Shown here: positions 34,166 through 45,000 of the stretch, one piece after another
Numbering within the stretch: position 1 is the stretch's first letter
How the letters are laid out: each line of letters starts with the position of its first letter
Source of the DNA: Isoetes taiwanensis
Lineage: Eukaryota > Streptophyta > Lycopodiopsida > Isoetales > Isoetaceae
Assembly: GCA_021234155.1 (NCBI GenBank)
Contig: JAJEKV010000018.1
Span: forward strand, 12,565,654-12,629,653
Length of the DNA stretch: 64,000 bases
Direction of reading: 5' to 3'
Program-made: the position numbers and the translations under genes
Notes under the pieces: generated by a model
Seen by the model: the letters and a program-made list of their open reading frames with translations, nothing else
What the model was told of the DNA's origin: nothing
The model's database searches: none

Positions 34166-37100
34166 TCAACGGATGGATGGTATAAGCCTAACCAATAAAA
34201 AGGTATAAAGAACTGACAAAGCAGCTCCTATTGGAATCGTAACTATCCATGATGCTACGATTTCTCTGATTGTTTCGCCTCGTACACTGTTGAGACCTCT
34301 TGCAAAGCCTACTCCAATAACTGCACCAACCAATGTATGTGTGGCAGATATAGGTAATCCAAGCCTGGAGGCACCAATGACGACAGTTGCAGCTGCAAAT
34401 TCTGCTGCGAACCCTCTGGTGGGCGTTAGTTCTGTAATTTTTTTTCCTATGGTTGCAATAACCCTGTAACCCCAAATGAACAATCCTGCAACTATACCAA
34501 AGCCTCCCCATGCAAGAACTCTTATAGCCAGATCACCCTGATAGTAGAGCTGAGAACCATGAAGTAATGATAGAGCACCACATATGGGTCCAATTGCATT
34601 AGCTACATCATTTGCACCATGGGCGAATGACATGAAACAGGCAGACAGAATTTGTACATAGCCAAACACGCTGTATACAATTTTCAGCTGGGTCCCCTTT
34701 GGCCCTTCAACTTTAGCTAGAAGCCTAATGGATGGCTTCTCCTCTGGAATTTCACAATATTCCCCAAGGAGGCTTCCAATCTGATCACGAATAATGGTAT
34801 TAATGATATATGCACCAAATGCTCCACATGCCAGAGCCTCTGCAACAACTACTAAATGGCTACCATTGAATGGAATAACAGTGACAGAAAGAGCTGAAAT
34901 GCCAATAAAGACGGCTATGGGAATTGCATTGGCGGCTGCTTGGCCAGGATTTGGTGCGCTATACACAAACTGTATGAAAAAATGCATTGGGAAGTTAGAT
35001 GCGTGTAGTTAAATGAATACCACAATACGCGCATTTTGGCGAGAAAATTGAAAATTTCACTAGAGGCTCATTAAGTTAATTTGGCACAAGTACAAATCTA
35101 AACTGTTATCTCAACTTTTTCCAGTAATGATCTAATGTAAGTGTAACATATGTACCACATTATGTACAGAAAAGAGCATATTTAACTTTCATGCTATCAA
35201 ACTGAGATAGTGGTCGATTGGAGTATCCTGGCCACTGACCACCTACAAACAACACATGTCAGCTGACAAACCGTCTACCATGATGGAAGATCAGCAAATA
35301 AGTATCATACATTGATGCTATCAGTGGTTCAAGCATTTTATCAGTGACTGAATGACTATAAACAGCATATGCCAGCGGACTAAACAAGGGAAGCATGATC
35401 GATGAACAAAGGAAAATTATGTAGCAGAAATTCCCATTTCTCTTACCGGCACAAATACCAATTGGCAGGAATTTAAAAGAGTTATGTCTAGCTGTGACGT
35501 CTCAAAATCTCAAACAAGCTGAAATTACTGAATGGTCTTCCACTTCCTAAAGGTGGTTAAAACTATGGCGCCCTTCCTACATAGCAACGAAAGGGTTCAC
35601 AAGCCTGAAGCTTTTTGGATCCCATCTCTATGTCATTATAGCAGTGTTGTTCTTGCATATTCTACAAGACGCATTTTAGCATGCATTTCCATGGCAAGTA
35701 CCAAAACATGTAGAGGCCAGTTTGCAAAGGTTACTTGTCGAATGCTGTGTATAGCTTTGGACAATACATGTGCTTTATGAAAGATAATCTTCTTAAGTCC
35801 CAGTGGTTAGTAGCCCGGACTTAAGTGCCACTGTCTAAAAGCCCTATGGGTGCTCATCATGGTATGGTTTACGCTCTTCAGGCCATACTATTTGACCATC
35901 TTATAACAGATGATGCGGCAAGAAAAAATATATACATTTCACTTCATTGTCAGCCTAGTCCCTGTCATGTCATGCATTTTATCAGCCTGAAGCTACCTCC
36001 TTCCAATTGTTTATGAACATATAAGGCAGCGTGTTAACATTTGTTGCAATGTGATCATTTTGTTACCACCCTCATGCCAAAGTTCTCAATCTGGACATCC
36101 TTTACTTACCTACAGACAACGTTAAACTCATATATATTTGGAGACAACATATAAGAAACCACATTGCTTACAGAGCAAATCGTGCTCCTAGAACTAGAGA
36201 TTGTGCATGATATTGGTCCGAAAATGCAGGAAAGAGAGATTAGGATATACAAACGTTTTAGTCTCAGCTATGAAAGCTGGGCTCCCTCTACTTTAGTTAT
36301 CCTCGGGGTTAATGCATAAAAATTGGTGAGGAGTTTTGATCTGCTAGTTCCTGTTCTATTTGGACACAAAAGACTTGGAAATAACTTTGTATATTTCATA
36401 ACACAGTGGGGGATAAAATTTACCCTTCTGATGCATTTGTAGACGAGAAATGAGACAACAGCACCCATAAGCGGAGATATTATCCATGAGGAAACAACAC
36501 GAGCTAATGATTTCCAATGAACTGCACTTGGTCCTCCAAAAACAAGACCGAAGCCGACCATTGCACCGATGATGCAATGTGTTGTCGAAACTGGCCAACC
36601 ACAGTATGATGCAACCTGCTTCCATCAATCAGTATCATGAGCTAGGCCTTAAGAACACTTGGGCATAATTTCCAATACATCATGAATCAGACTTGAGTAT
36701 AAACTTGCCTGAAGCCAAGTGCCTGCTGCTGCAAGGGATGAAACAAGACCAGCAAAAAGTACAGAGTCTTTGCCACTAAACATATCAGCAACCAGGATCC
36801 CATTTTGCATTGTCTGGCTGACATGAGATCCTACCATGAAAGCCCCAGCGAACTCGAGCACTGCTGCCATCAGCACTGCCTGCCTTAATGATAAAGCACC
36901 TGATCCAACTGATGTGCCCATGGCGTTTGCAACATCATTGGCACCAATATTCCAAGCCATGTAAAATCCACATAGAAGAGTTGAATATGTAAGTACTTTC
37001 ACTTTCAATGATAAACCTGATGTCGCTGGGATCATTAACACGGGCAATATAAGGGATGCAACACCAATTCCAACTGTGATACCAATGGCTGTATGAGGGC

Positions 37101-37443
37101 TTATATGAAAAGCCTCTGCCATCCCATAACCATTTTCCAAGACTTCAGCTTTGCTTTCCTCCGTCGCATTTTCCCTCTGTTCTGCGTCACCAAAACTATA
37201 TGCTTCCTCTGCATTTCCATCATCACTTATAGCTGTTTGAGAATCCAAATCCCTTCCACTAATCGAAGCTAATATGGGTCTTCCATTTCGAAGCGATGAA
37301 TGCCTGAGCTTAATGTATGGCAATTTAGACTTTTTTCTGGTAGCATTCTTCGATTTCTTGTTTAAGGCAGAAACAGGCGTAACAAAGGCATGACAGAATA
37401 AGCCTGCACAAATACTCATACCTCCGGTTTCATTTATCAGCAT
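34166..37443 (-). CDS. PHT2;1: plastid low-affinity phosphate transporter PHT2;1
   Basis: A member of the PiT/Pho-4 family, which moves inorganic phosphate across the plastid inner envelope. Three exons: 37443-36709, 36615-36424 and 34969-34166, giving 576 residues (plant homologues are near 590). The N-terminal 80 or so residues are basic and Ser-rich, fitting a plastid transit peptide, followed by an acidic loop and about 12 membrane segments. The duplicated family signature is present twice: GANDVANAMGTSVGSGALSL in exon 1 and HGANDVANAIGPI in exon 3; the partner motif reads PVSTTHCIIGA in exon 2 and PISATHTLVGA in exon 3. Exon boundaries are in phase and fall at CIRR|FVYSAPNP. Intron 1 is only 93 bp and has a GC donor; intron 2 is 1454 bp with a normal GT donor. 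No internal stops. It is the only clearly intact host gene here. The alternative upstream start is excluded by an in-frame stop. Confidence 0.96.
36616..36708 (-). other. GC-AG intron in PHT2;1
   Basis: On the minus strand the donor reads CAG|GCAAGT and the acceptor GCAG|GTTGC. Joining them restores the expected GTWLQ|VASYCGWP sequence. No GT donor nearby gives an in-frame product. Confidence 0.85.
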
Positions 37444-38000
37444 CAACCATCAATGACCATCAGCTGTGCGAATTCAGATTCCATAGCTGTGCTACAGCAG
37501 ATTCATTCTTCATTGAATTCTAGCATTGTTGAGCCCTGGATTGGGAAAGGATGCGAAGGGATAGGGTCGGGTCCACGGTGAGTCCATTTACTTGATTCCT
37601 CGACTTCCAGATTCAAACATTTTAATTTCTTTTCTTTCTTTCTTTTTTCGCATTTTTCGCACGTTTACACAATCGGAAGTTGGAGACTTTGAAGCAATTT
37701 TTGAGGCTATCCAAGCCACCTAAAATTTCTGTCCACGTAGAGGGCCTTAGAATCACTGGATTTCACGTAGAGGGACTTAGAATCACTGGATTTCATCCAC
37801 GGTGAGGGAAGTTCATGGAAATTCCATCCCGGGTAGCGTTGAAGTTATGAGCTTTGATCTTTTCCTTTTTATCCTAAGCATCTCTTCCTCAAAACTACTT
37901 CCGTAAAAAGCATTTCCTCAAAACTATATAGGGCAAAATGCTTCCGTATCACACTAGTGAACCTATTTCTGCCAATTGCCATACGATACCATGGCGGTTT
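37444..38000. promoter_or_regulatory. upstream region of PHT2;1
   Basis: Contains a C/T tract at about 37628-37650 and a 34-bp tandem duplication of CACGTAGAGGG(C/A)CTTAGAATC (37734, 37766). No definite TATA box could be chosen. Confidence 0.4.
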
Positions 38001-38002
38001 TT

Positions 38003-38200
38003 TAAGTTTTACTACGTCGGGGATCATCATCGTATACCCCTAGTAGCCAACTCTCAAATATAAATGGCATTGACAAAATTTGAACCCACAAATATAAATG
38101 GCATTGGCAAAGTTTGAACCCATGAACCCGTAGTAGCTAACTCCCAAATATAAATGGCATTGACAAAATTTGAACCCATGAATAAATGTATATCCATTTT
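38003..38200 (-). mobile_element. partial SINE with internal duplications
   Basis: Carries the SINE tail (CATCATCGTATACCCCTAGTA on the plus strand, written in part) and three copies of a CAAATATAAATGGCATTG / TTTGAACCCA module, but lacks the A-box head. Confidence 0.7.
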
Positions 38201-38211
38201 TCCATTTTTCC

Positions 38212-38386
38212 ATTTTGGCTTTTTAAGTTCTACCACGTCGGGGATCATCATCGTATACCCCTAGTAACCAACTCCCAAATATAAATAATATTGGCAAGGT
38301 TTGAACCCATGACCAAATATACATTTATTTTGGCATTACTAAGCCTATACCAACTCACCACACATTCGTTGGGCAAAATTTTTACC
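38212..38386 (-). mobile_element. tRNA-derived SINE, full-length copy
   Basis: On the minus strand it begins about 38380 with TGTGTGGTGAGTTGGTATAG, a good Pol III A-box (TGGTGAGTTGG). About 45 bp later comes a B-box-like GGGTTCAAACC. A body ending in TCTACCACGT (plus strand) and GGCTTTTTAAG follows. Confidence 0.75.
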
Positions 38387-38606
38387 TTATATGCACACTT
38401 TGTAGGCAGGATTTAATCCCGCCTTAGGAAGTCTAGGTCTTAGGGGCAACTCTAGGGGCATGGCTTTTTAGCCTCACCATCCTAGTGCCACCTGCCATAG
38501 TCCCATTGATTTTTTATTACTTTGTTTAAGGTCCATATTAGACTAATATTGTACAGATTAGCTAACTTATCCCACCGCCGTGCGACAGCCAAAATGGAGG
38601 ACACGT

Positions 38607-38772
38607 ATAGGCTTTTTAAGTTCTACCACGTTGGAGATCATCATCGTATACCCCTAGTAACCAACTCCCAAATATAAATGACATTAGCAAGATTTGAACC
38701 CATGACCAAATGTACATTTATTTTGGTATTATTAAGCCGATACCAAATCACCACACATCCCTTGGGTATTTC
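38607..38772 (-). mobile_element. tRNA-derived SINE, second full-length copy
   Basis: Same head (GTGTGGTGATTTGGTATCGG), B-box-like GGGTTCAAATC and tail as the copy at 38212-38386, with scattered substitutions. Confidence 0.75.
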
Positions 38773-39285
38773 AGCTCAACTGCTTATCGGAAATATCATC
38801 TCCTTTACAAGGTCGACAAGTTTCGAAGGAAATTAAAACCAATTATTCTTCTAGGGGCAGGACTTTATTCCTATGTTCCATCTCAAGATTGAGCAATACT
38901 ACTCAATGTACGCACCTTTTAAATACAGGTTGAAGAAACGATTATTTTATGTGGATTCATGGTGTATTGGCAATTACATCACTCTGGGCCAGTTGACTGT
39001 TTATTGTACGCTAATCAAACAAAACAATCAAAATGATTATGTAATAATATGAAAAAGCAGACAAAGTGATTATGTAATAATATGATGGCAACTTACAAAA
39101 TAACTGTCAACTTCCCAAAAAATTGTATCATATATTAAGGGCTAGCAAACTCTCTGCACTTGGGGAACAAAATGACCAAATGGAAACAAACCTATATAGG
39201 CCATACCAAATGGACTCAGTTCTTTTAGGCCATACCAAATGAAGACTTAGTTTTGCAGTTTTTCTGTGAGTTTGTTGTGGAGTGT
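38773..39285. other. intergenic, nothing recognised
   Basis: AT-rich, with a short direct repeat of ATGATTATGTAATAATATGA around 39032 and 39068. No gene. Confidence 0.4.
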
Positions 39286-39293
39286 CGAGGTAT

Positions 39294-39958
39294 CATGGAA
39301 TAAAATAACGGCTAAGGTTAGCCAAATGGCTATTTTGTAGCAGTTTTGCCAAGAAAAACGGCTAAAGTAAATGGAAAAAAAGCCCAAAAAAAAGAAAATT
39401 TTAGCCCAATTTTTTTGCCACCCAAGTGAGTTTTTAGGTTGAATAGCCAAACATTTACCTCCAGACATATCCATCAGGACATCGATTAGCTAAACCTAAG
39501 ATAGAGTGGGCTTGGAAAAATGGATAGATTAGCCCGAAATTCAACACCAATGTATGTATTAACTTTAAGAAATTTTAAATAGGGTTTATATTTTTCTTTT
39601 TTTTTTCCACTTTCTTTCTTGTTCCAAGTAAAAGTTGAAGCATTAGAGGAAAAGGAACAATGTAGTCCCTTTTTTTTTAGGTTTTTGAACATGTTCATAT
39701 ATGTTTGTGTCTTGATTTATGTATTTACAATAAATTCAATGTCTTTGCCAAAATGCTTGGATTTTTTTAAATTACTAAAGAGTGATGGCTAATATTTGCC
39801 TTTTCATTTTTGAAAGTTTAGCCAAAAGCAAGAAACTATGATGGAGAAAAACCATTTAGTTTAGCCAAGTGTTAGAAACTTCTAGCCCCAATTTGAAGGT
39901 AGTTTAGCTAAACCTATTTTGGCTACACTAAAATATAGGAGTAGTAATTTATTCCATG
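39294..39958. mobile_element. hAT-type MITE, 665 bp
   Basis: The ends are inverted repeats beginning CATGGAATAAA. The 8-bp sequence CGAGGTAT lies immediately outside both ends (39286-39293 and 39959-39966), a perfect target duplication of the length typical of hAT elements. The inside is AT-rich with many AGCCAAAT/TTTAGCC subrepeats and no coding capacity. Confidence 0.9.
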
Positions 39959-39984
39959 CGAGGTATTGCTGTCTCTTTGGGGCA

Positions 39985-40069
39985 GTTCTCCTTCCTCCTC
40001 ACTTGCTTTGTAACATTACCATTCTTTTAATATATTGATGACACAGTTCTTCAAAAAAAAAAAAAAAGA
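39985..40069 (+). mobile_element. LINE 3' tail fragment
   Basis: ACTTGCTTTGTAACATTACC, a TTTTAATATATT motif and TTCTTCA followed by 14 A resemble the 3' end of the LINE at 40233-41090. A short GACACAGTT lies on both sides of the A-tract. Confidence 0.55.
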
Positions 40070-40076
40070 CACAGTT

Positions 40077-41188
40077 CCTTACTTTGAGAAATGATAAGAG
40101 TTTAGAATGATTTACTAAAATCCAAACCTTGATGCTACTAGATGCGAGCAGCAACCAGATGGCGGAGACGAAGAAAAACAACCAGAGAAGGAAGGGAAAA
40201 AAAGGGAACCTTATGCAAAATTCCCTACCCTCCGTGACTAGTATTGGGAGGGTCATTTGGCGCCGTGGGAGTTTTTTAGGGATCGATTTGGCCTTCGGCG
40301 CTGGGACATTCGGACTTGGGCCAGAATTGCGAATGCTATTCCATTGCAGTTGTCTTCTCAAGTCAATCACGTTTGGAAGTCGCATAGTGGACTTGATGCA
40401 TCTCAGTTTGTAGCATCGGCTTATGGGCTTCTAGCGCTTCAGGACACATTGCCGCCTTCGGATAAGTGGTCACTTAAGCTTCCAGGGAGTAAGTGGCCCG
40501 CCATGTGGAAGTGGGCGTGGAATACATTTCCTCCTCCTAAAATCCGTACCCTTCTATGGCAGATCTTGCACCGTAGCCTCGGGGGTGAATGTCCGAAAAT
40601 ACGTGTTCAAGCCTCGTGTAGCGGAAACATGCCCTCTATGTGGGAGGCCGAGAGACCATTGAGCACCGCTTTGTCCTATGCACGCAGGTAGGAGCAGCTT
40701 GGTCCCGGGTGAGAGCCCTCTTTGGGTCTTTATCGCGGCAAATGAAGCTTCTCATGGGAGTCTTTCCTAGCGGTTGGTCGCTGGCCAAGCAGCGGCGTTC
40801 CATTTATCGCGAGCTTGGCTTCGTGGTTGATTTGGAAAGAGGCGGAGAGCGAAGATCTTCCGTAATCGCGGTGCTTAGCCCTTTGCGGTTGGTTCCGATC
40901 TTGAGGCATAAGTTGTGGCAGGCTTACCAAGTCTCAAGCTTGTCTGGCACAGTTAAGCGAGAAATTTGGTCGACATTCCTACAGATTGTGAATCATGATG
41001 GGCACTTCATTTCTTAGCACCACACTTATCATTGTACTTGATCACATTCTAGTGGTTTAATATATTCCTATATTCTTCAAAAAAAAAAAAAATTCCCTAC
41101 CCTCGAACACTATGTGGTGGAATGTCCCTGGTAGGCCATTACGGGCTCGCCATGCGGGCTCGGCTCATCGCCGACGCGGCTCACCACC
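40077..41188 (+). repeat. first copy of a 245-bp tandem duplication, split by the LINE
   Basis: 40077-40232 plus 41091-41188 together correspond to 41193-41437. The LINE insertion separates the two halves. Confidence 0.9.
40233..41090 (+). mobile_element. 5'-truncated non-LTR retrotransposon (L1-like LINE)
   Basis: Encodes the end of ORF2, including the reverse-transcriptase zinc-binding (zf-RVT) domain: WKWAWNTFPPPKIRTLLWQI then LHRSLGG, and in the next frame GGRETIEHRFVLCTQVGAAW, ending at TAG 41015-41017. A 3' untranslated tail with TATTCCTATATTCTTC ends in an A-run (41080-41092). The sequence AATTCCCTACCCTC flanks it on both sides (40219-40232 and 41091-41104), a classic target-primed insertion duplication. 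The 5' end is truncated and one frameshift (near 40610) interrupts the frame. Confidence 0.9.
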
Positions 41189-41192
41189 CCTT

Positions 41193-41437
41193 ACTTTGAG
41201 AAATGATAAGAGTTTAGAATGATTTACTAAAATCCAAACCTTGATGCCACTAGATGCGAAAGCAAAGAACCGGATGGCGGAGACGAAAACAACCAGAGAA
41301 GGAAGGAAAAAAAAAGGAACCTTATGCAAAATTCCCTACCCTCGAACACTACATGGTGGAATGTCCCTGGTAGGCCATTACGGGCTCGCCATGCGGGCTC
41401 GGCTCATCGCTGACGCGGCTCGCCATGCCCTTACCCC
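41193..41437 (+). repeat. second copy of the 245-bp duplication (empty LINE site)
   Basis: Begins TTACTTTGAGAAATGATAAG like the first copy and reads through AATTCCCTACCCTCGAACAC near 41331-41350 without the LINE. Confidence 0.9.
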
Positions 41438-42773
41438 GCGTAATGGCCTACCCGCATTTCACAAAACCCTATTCCATACAATCTTCTCTAAAGATCCTAA
41501 AAGAATTTTCAATAAAAGAAAGATGTAACCACTATCACTATATCCAGCCTGTATAGCTGCTCCAAAATTGATGCGCAAAATTGAAGAAGAAGAAGCTTGA
41601 TCAAAAAGGAATACAATTGACATATTATAGCTTGGAGAAAAATTACGGACTAGGGCCTCCTTTGGTCCATAACTCTACATAGTGTCCATACAATGGAATA
41701 AGCATCTGCAAACATGAATTCAACAAAGAAGGTGCTAACCATAGAAGATTTGAAATTTTAAAAAATAGGCTCATCTTAGAATATGCAGGCACTAAGCAGC
41801 ATTACCCATGATGTGACAACAGGCTCAATACTCATCTCTCAGTTGTATCTTTTGCCTCTCTAATTTTTTATATTGTCCAAGTAAATCTATCATGCAATGA
41901 TGTTGTAATCTTGTTGGTGTGACATTATGGCCTTGGCTTGCCAAAAGAAAATACGATAACCTTTGCCAACAAAGACAACATGACTCGTGCAAATATGAAG
42001 GTAAGATCATCAGCGACAATAGCCTGCTTTGGATTCTCATTGAAGGCATAGCTAATTGATTCTGCACCTTTTTATTTGGTTGTTCAAATATCAGGGCTGC
42101 TTTGCATCTTATCAAGCCAAACAAAATCAGAATAAGCATTCAAAACTAGTTAGGCAGAGAACAGAAGACTCTCTTCATTGCACGTTGCATTGATCTCTTC
42201 GAACCTGCTAGATCACAATGCAGCTAAACTTTACTGTTGGTAATTCTCCCTATCTAAGCCAATGAGCATTTCAACATTTATATTTATTGCCACATTATCT
42301 CAACTTCTTCATCTTAAATACAATAGTTGCTATTGAAAATTTGAAATGATGGATCTTTGCATAATTGACAAAGATTCTTAGCAAGCATCTACACCAAGCA
42401 AAACATTAGGTTAGTATATAAAATGTACTAGAGTTGGATTGAATGTGAAAGAGCAATGATTAATAAGAGAGATGAAGCCACGACTGTACGTGAAAGCTTT
42501 GCTTAGACTTATGCACTCGGCGTTCACCAATACTTCACCATTGTATGCGCCTACAACTAAAAAAATAGGGTCAGCAATGTGTGTAGCCTGACAAGCACTA
42601 TGCTTAATCACCTAGTATTCTAAAATTAAAATAGTCATCATTGAGCAGATTATTCTCAACAAGATGGACATAGGCATTCCACTACCCCTATTAGTGAGAG
42701 GCATTCGTTGCATTGATCATTGCTCCAGTAACAAAAATGTTTGCTAAATGCCCAACAAGAGAATATAAATGCA
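41438..42773. other. intergenic, nothing recognised
   Basis: No coding domain, tRNA or clear repeat. Frames at 41825-42139 and 42411-42611 (minus) are short and unlike known proteins. Confidence 0.4.
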
Positions 42774-44029
42774 CCGCCCCACATGCCTGGGTGTAACACG
42801 TGGCGGGGAGTGATTGGCAGGGGAGAAAAATAGGCTTTTTTTTTTGGGGGATAGGAAATTTTGATCTCGATAATAAAGCGTGCTATGCCCACGTGGGATT
42901 CTCCGGTACCTCCATCCCCTGCCCCACACTGGGTGTACCACGGCTGCGGGAGTGATTGGCGGGGAGAAAAATAGGCTTGGGGGGATAGGAAATTTTTTTG
43001 TCAAATAGGATATGGCACGATTCCCAAGGAACTAAATTTGAGGGCCAAAATAAATGATTTTTTCAATTTTCTTTTTGCCAAGGGGAATCTTTTTATATGC
43101 TCTAGAAGATGCTGGAATCTTTTTGGCAAAAGGGCACTTCCAAATTTTGGCTTTAAAATGGCATGTAAGGATGATGATGTGGCATGTGAGAATGATGACA
43201 TGGTGAAGTAAGGGTGACATGGCAAACAAGGATGGTGACGTGTCAATCAACTTGGCTTAGAATATTTTTTCTAGTCAAAATTTTGAGTGAGGTGGATATG
43301 ATGTGTATGACATGTGGATGGTGATGTGGAGGTGTTGATGATGATGTGGCATGGTAATGTGTCACCTTCATAGGATCAAACATGTAACTTGAAGGATTTT
43401 TGCAAAAAATTTAGAGTTTCAATGTGGTGACAAGTGCATGATATGACATGGCAAGAAGGGTGACATGTATGGTGACTTGTTCCCATGGGTCAACTTAGGC
43501 GTAAATGCATAACATTAGCATTTTCTAGGCAAATTTTGATTTTTGAATGTTTCCCTTAGGAATTTTAGCATTCTCTCTCCTCTTTGACTTATAGGGAGAG
43601 GATGTTGACCTTTGACCACATGTATGACAAAGTCAAGTGGAGTTTAGTGCTTAGAATGATATGGAAATGGTATGGTAAGTGTATGGCATGTGAATGACTT
43701 GTGAAGGTGTAGTTTTGACTAGAAAAAATCTTCAAGGCCAAATTTGACTTGGAAATGAGGTGTAGGCATGGAACTCAAGATCTCATGGGCTCATCATGGT
43801 TAAAGGTAGGGGGATGTAGGATGGGAATCAAAGGGTGCAATCATGCCACATACCAAGAAATCTTCAAGGGGTCTTCAATCCTTTGCTTGATTCTCCTTTT
43901 TGCCTTCTTTGTGTGACCTGAGTCAAATGTCCTCACCTTGCTCTTCAAGTCTTCAAAGTGTGCAAGTATGAATTCTTCTTGTGCCTCAAAATTCAGATCA
44001 AAGTGTGAGAATTAGTGTCAAAAATATGT

Positions 44030-45000
44030 CTTGCTCTTCCATGCTTTGCCATAGCATGGCAAAGACTCTAGATAGCTCTAGAATCTTCTAAAATGTTCTA
44101 GAATCTTCCGAATGGTGTAGATGCTCATGGATAAAATATAATGTTCTAAAATGCTCTAGATGCTCAGGCTAAGCGCCTTGGTCTAAATATAGAAAGGCTT
44201 TTTTATGGGTAAGCATGTCAGTCTAAAAATAGCAAGTTTTTTGAAACTTTGCAAATACTACAATAGAATGCTCTAGAATGTTCCGGATCTTTGATGGGTA
44301 AGCACTCGGTCTAAAAGTAGCAAGTTTTTTAAAACTTTGCAAACAATCAAAATAAAATGTTCTATCCTAGATGCTCCTGGGTAGGCATCTCACTCTAAAA
44401 ATAGAAAGTTGTTTGAAACTTTGAAAATATCACAATAGAATGTTCTAGAATGTTTTGGGTGCTCATGGGTGAGCACCTCAGTCTAAAAATAGCAAGTTGT
44501 TTTGAAACTTTGCAAGGAGCCAAAATAAAATGTTCTGGAATCTTCTAAATACTCAGGGCAAGTGCCTCAGTCTAAAAATGAAAAGTTTTTTTAAAACTTT
44601 ATAAGGAACCAAAATAGAATATTTTAGAATGTTCTAGATGTTCAGGGTAAGCACCTCAGTCTAAAAATAAAATGTTTTTTGGAATGTTCCAGATGCTCAT
44701 ACAGTCAAATAGAAACCAGATGCTCATGGATAGGCACCTCAGTCCAAAAACAGAAAGCTTTTTTGAAACTTTGCAAAAACTTAAAATAGGATGTTCTAGA
44801 TAGTTCTAGCATATTCTAGACGCTCATGGATAACACATCAGTCTAAAAATAAAAAGTTTGTTGAAAAATTGGAAAGAGGCAAAGTAGAATGTTCTACATG
44901 TTCAGATGCTCATGAGCAAGTGGCTCAGTCTGAAAGTCTCATGGGTAAGCCCCTTGATCTAAAAATATAAAGTTTTTTGAAACTTTGCAAAAAACCAAGT
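44030..45000. repeat. subrepeats with heat-shock-element-like motifs, unit 1
   Basis: About ten degenerate units of roughly 90-110 bp, each with a GAATGTTCTAGAATGTTC-like core, then GATGCTCATGGGTAAGCACC, then CAGTCTAAAAATAGCAAG and a GAAACTTTGCAA. The core is an alternation of GAA and TTC pentamers, the consensus of eukaryotic heat-shock elements; the best example is at 44080-44115. Confidence 0.8.

Noticed and set aside
44030-45000. CRISPR array
   Set aside because: The subrepeats are degenerate and contiguous, without constant repeats separated by unique spacers, in a plant nuclear context.
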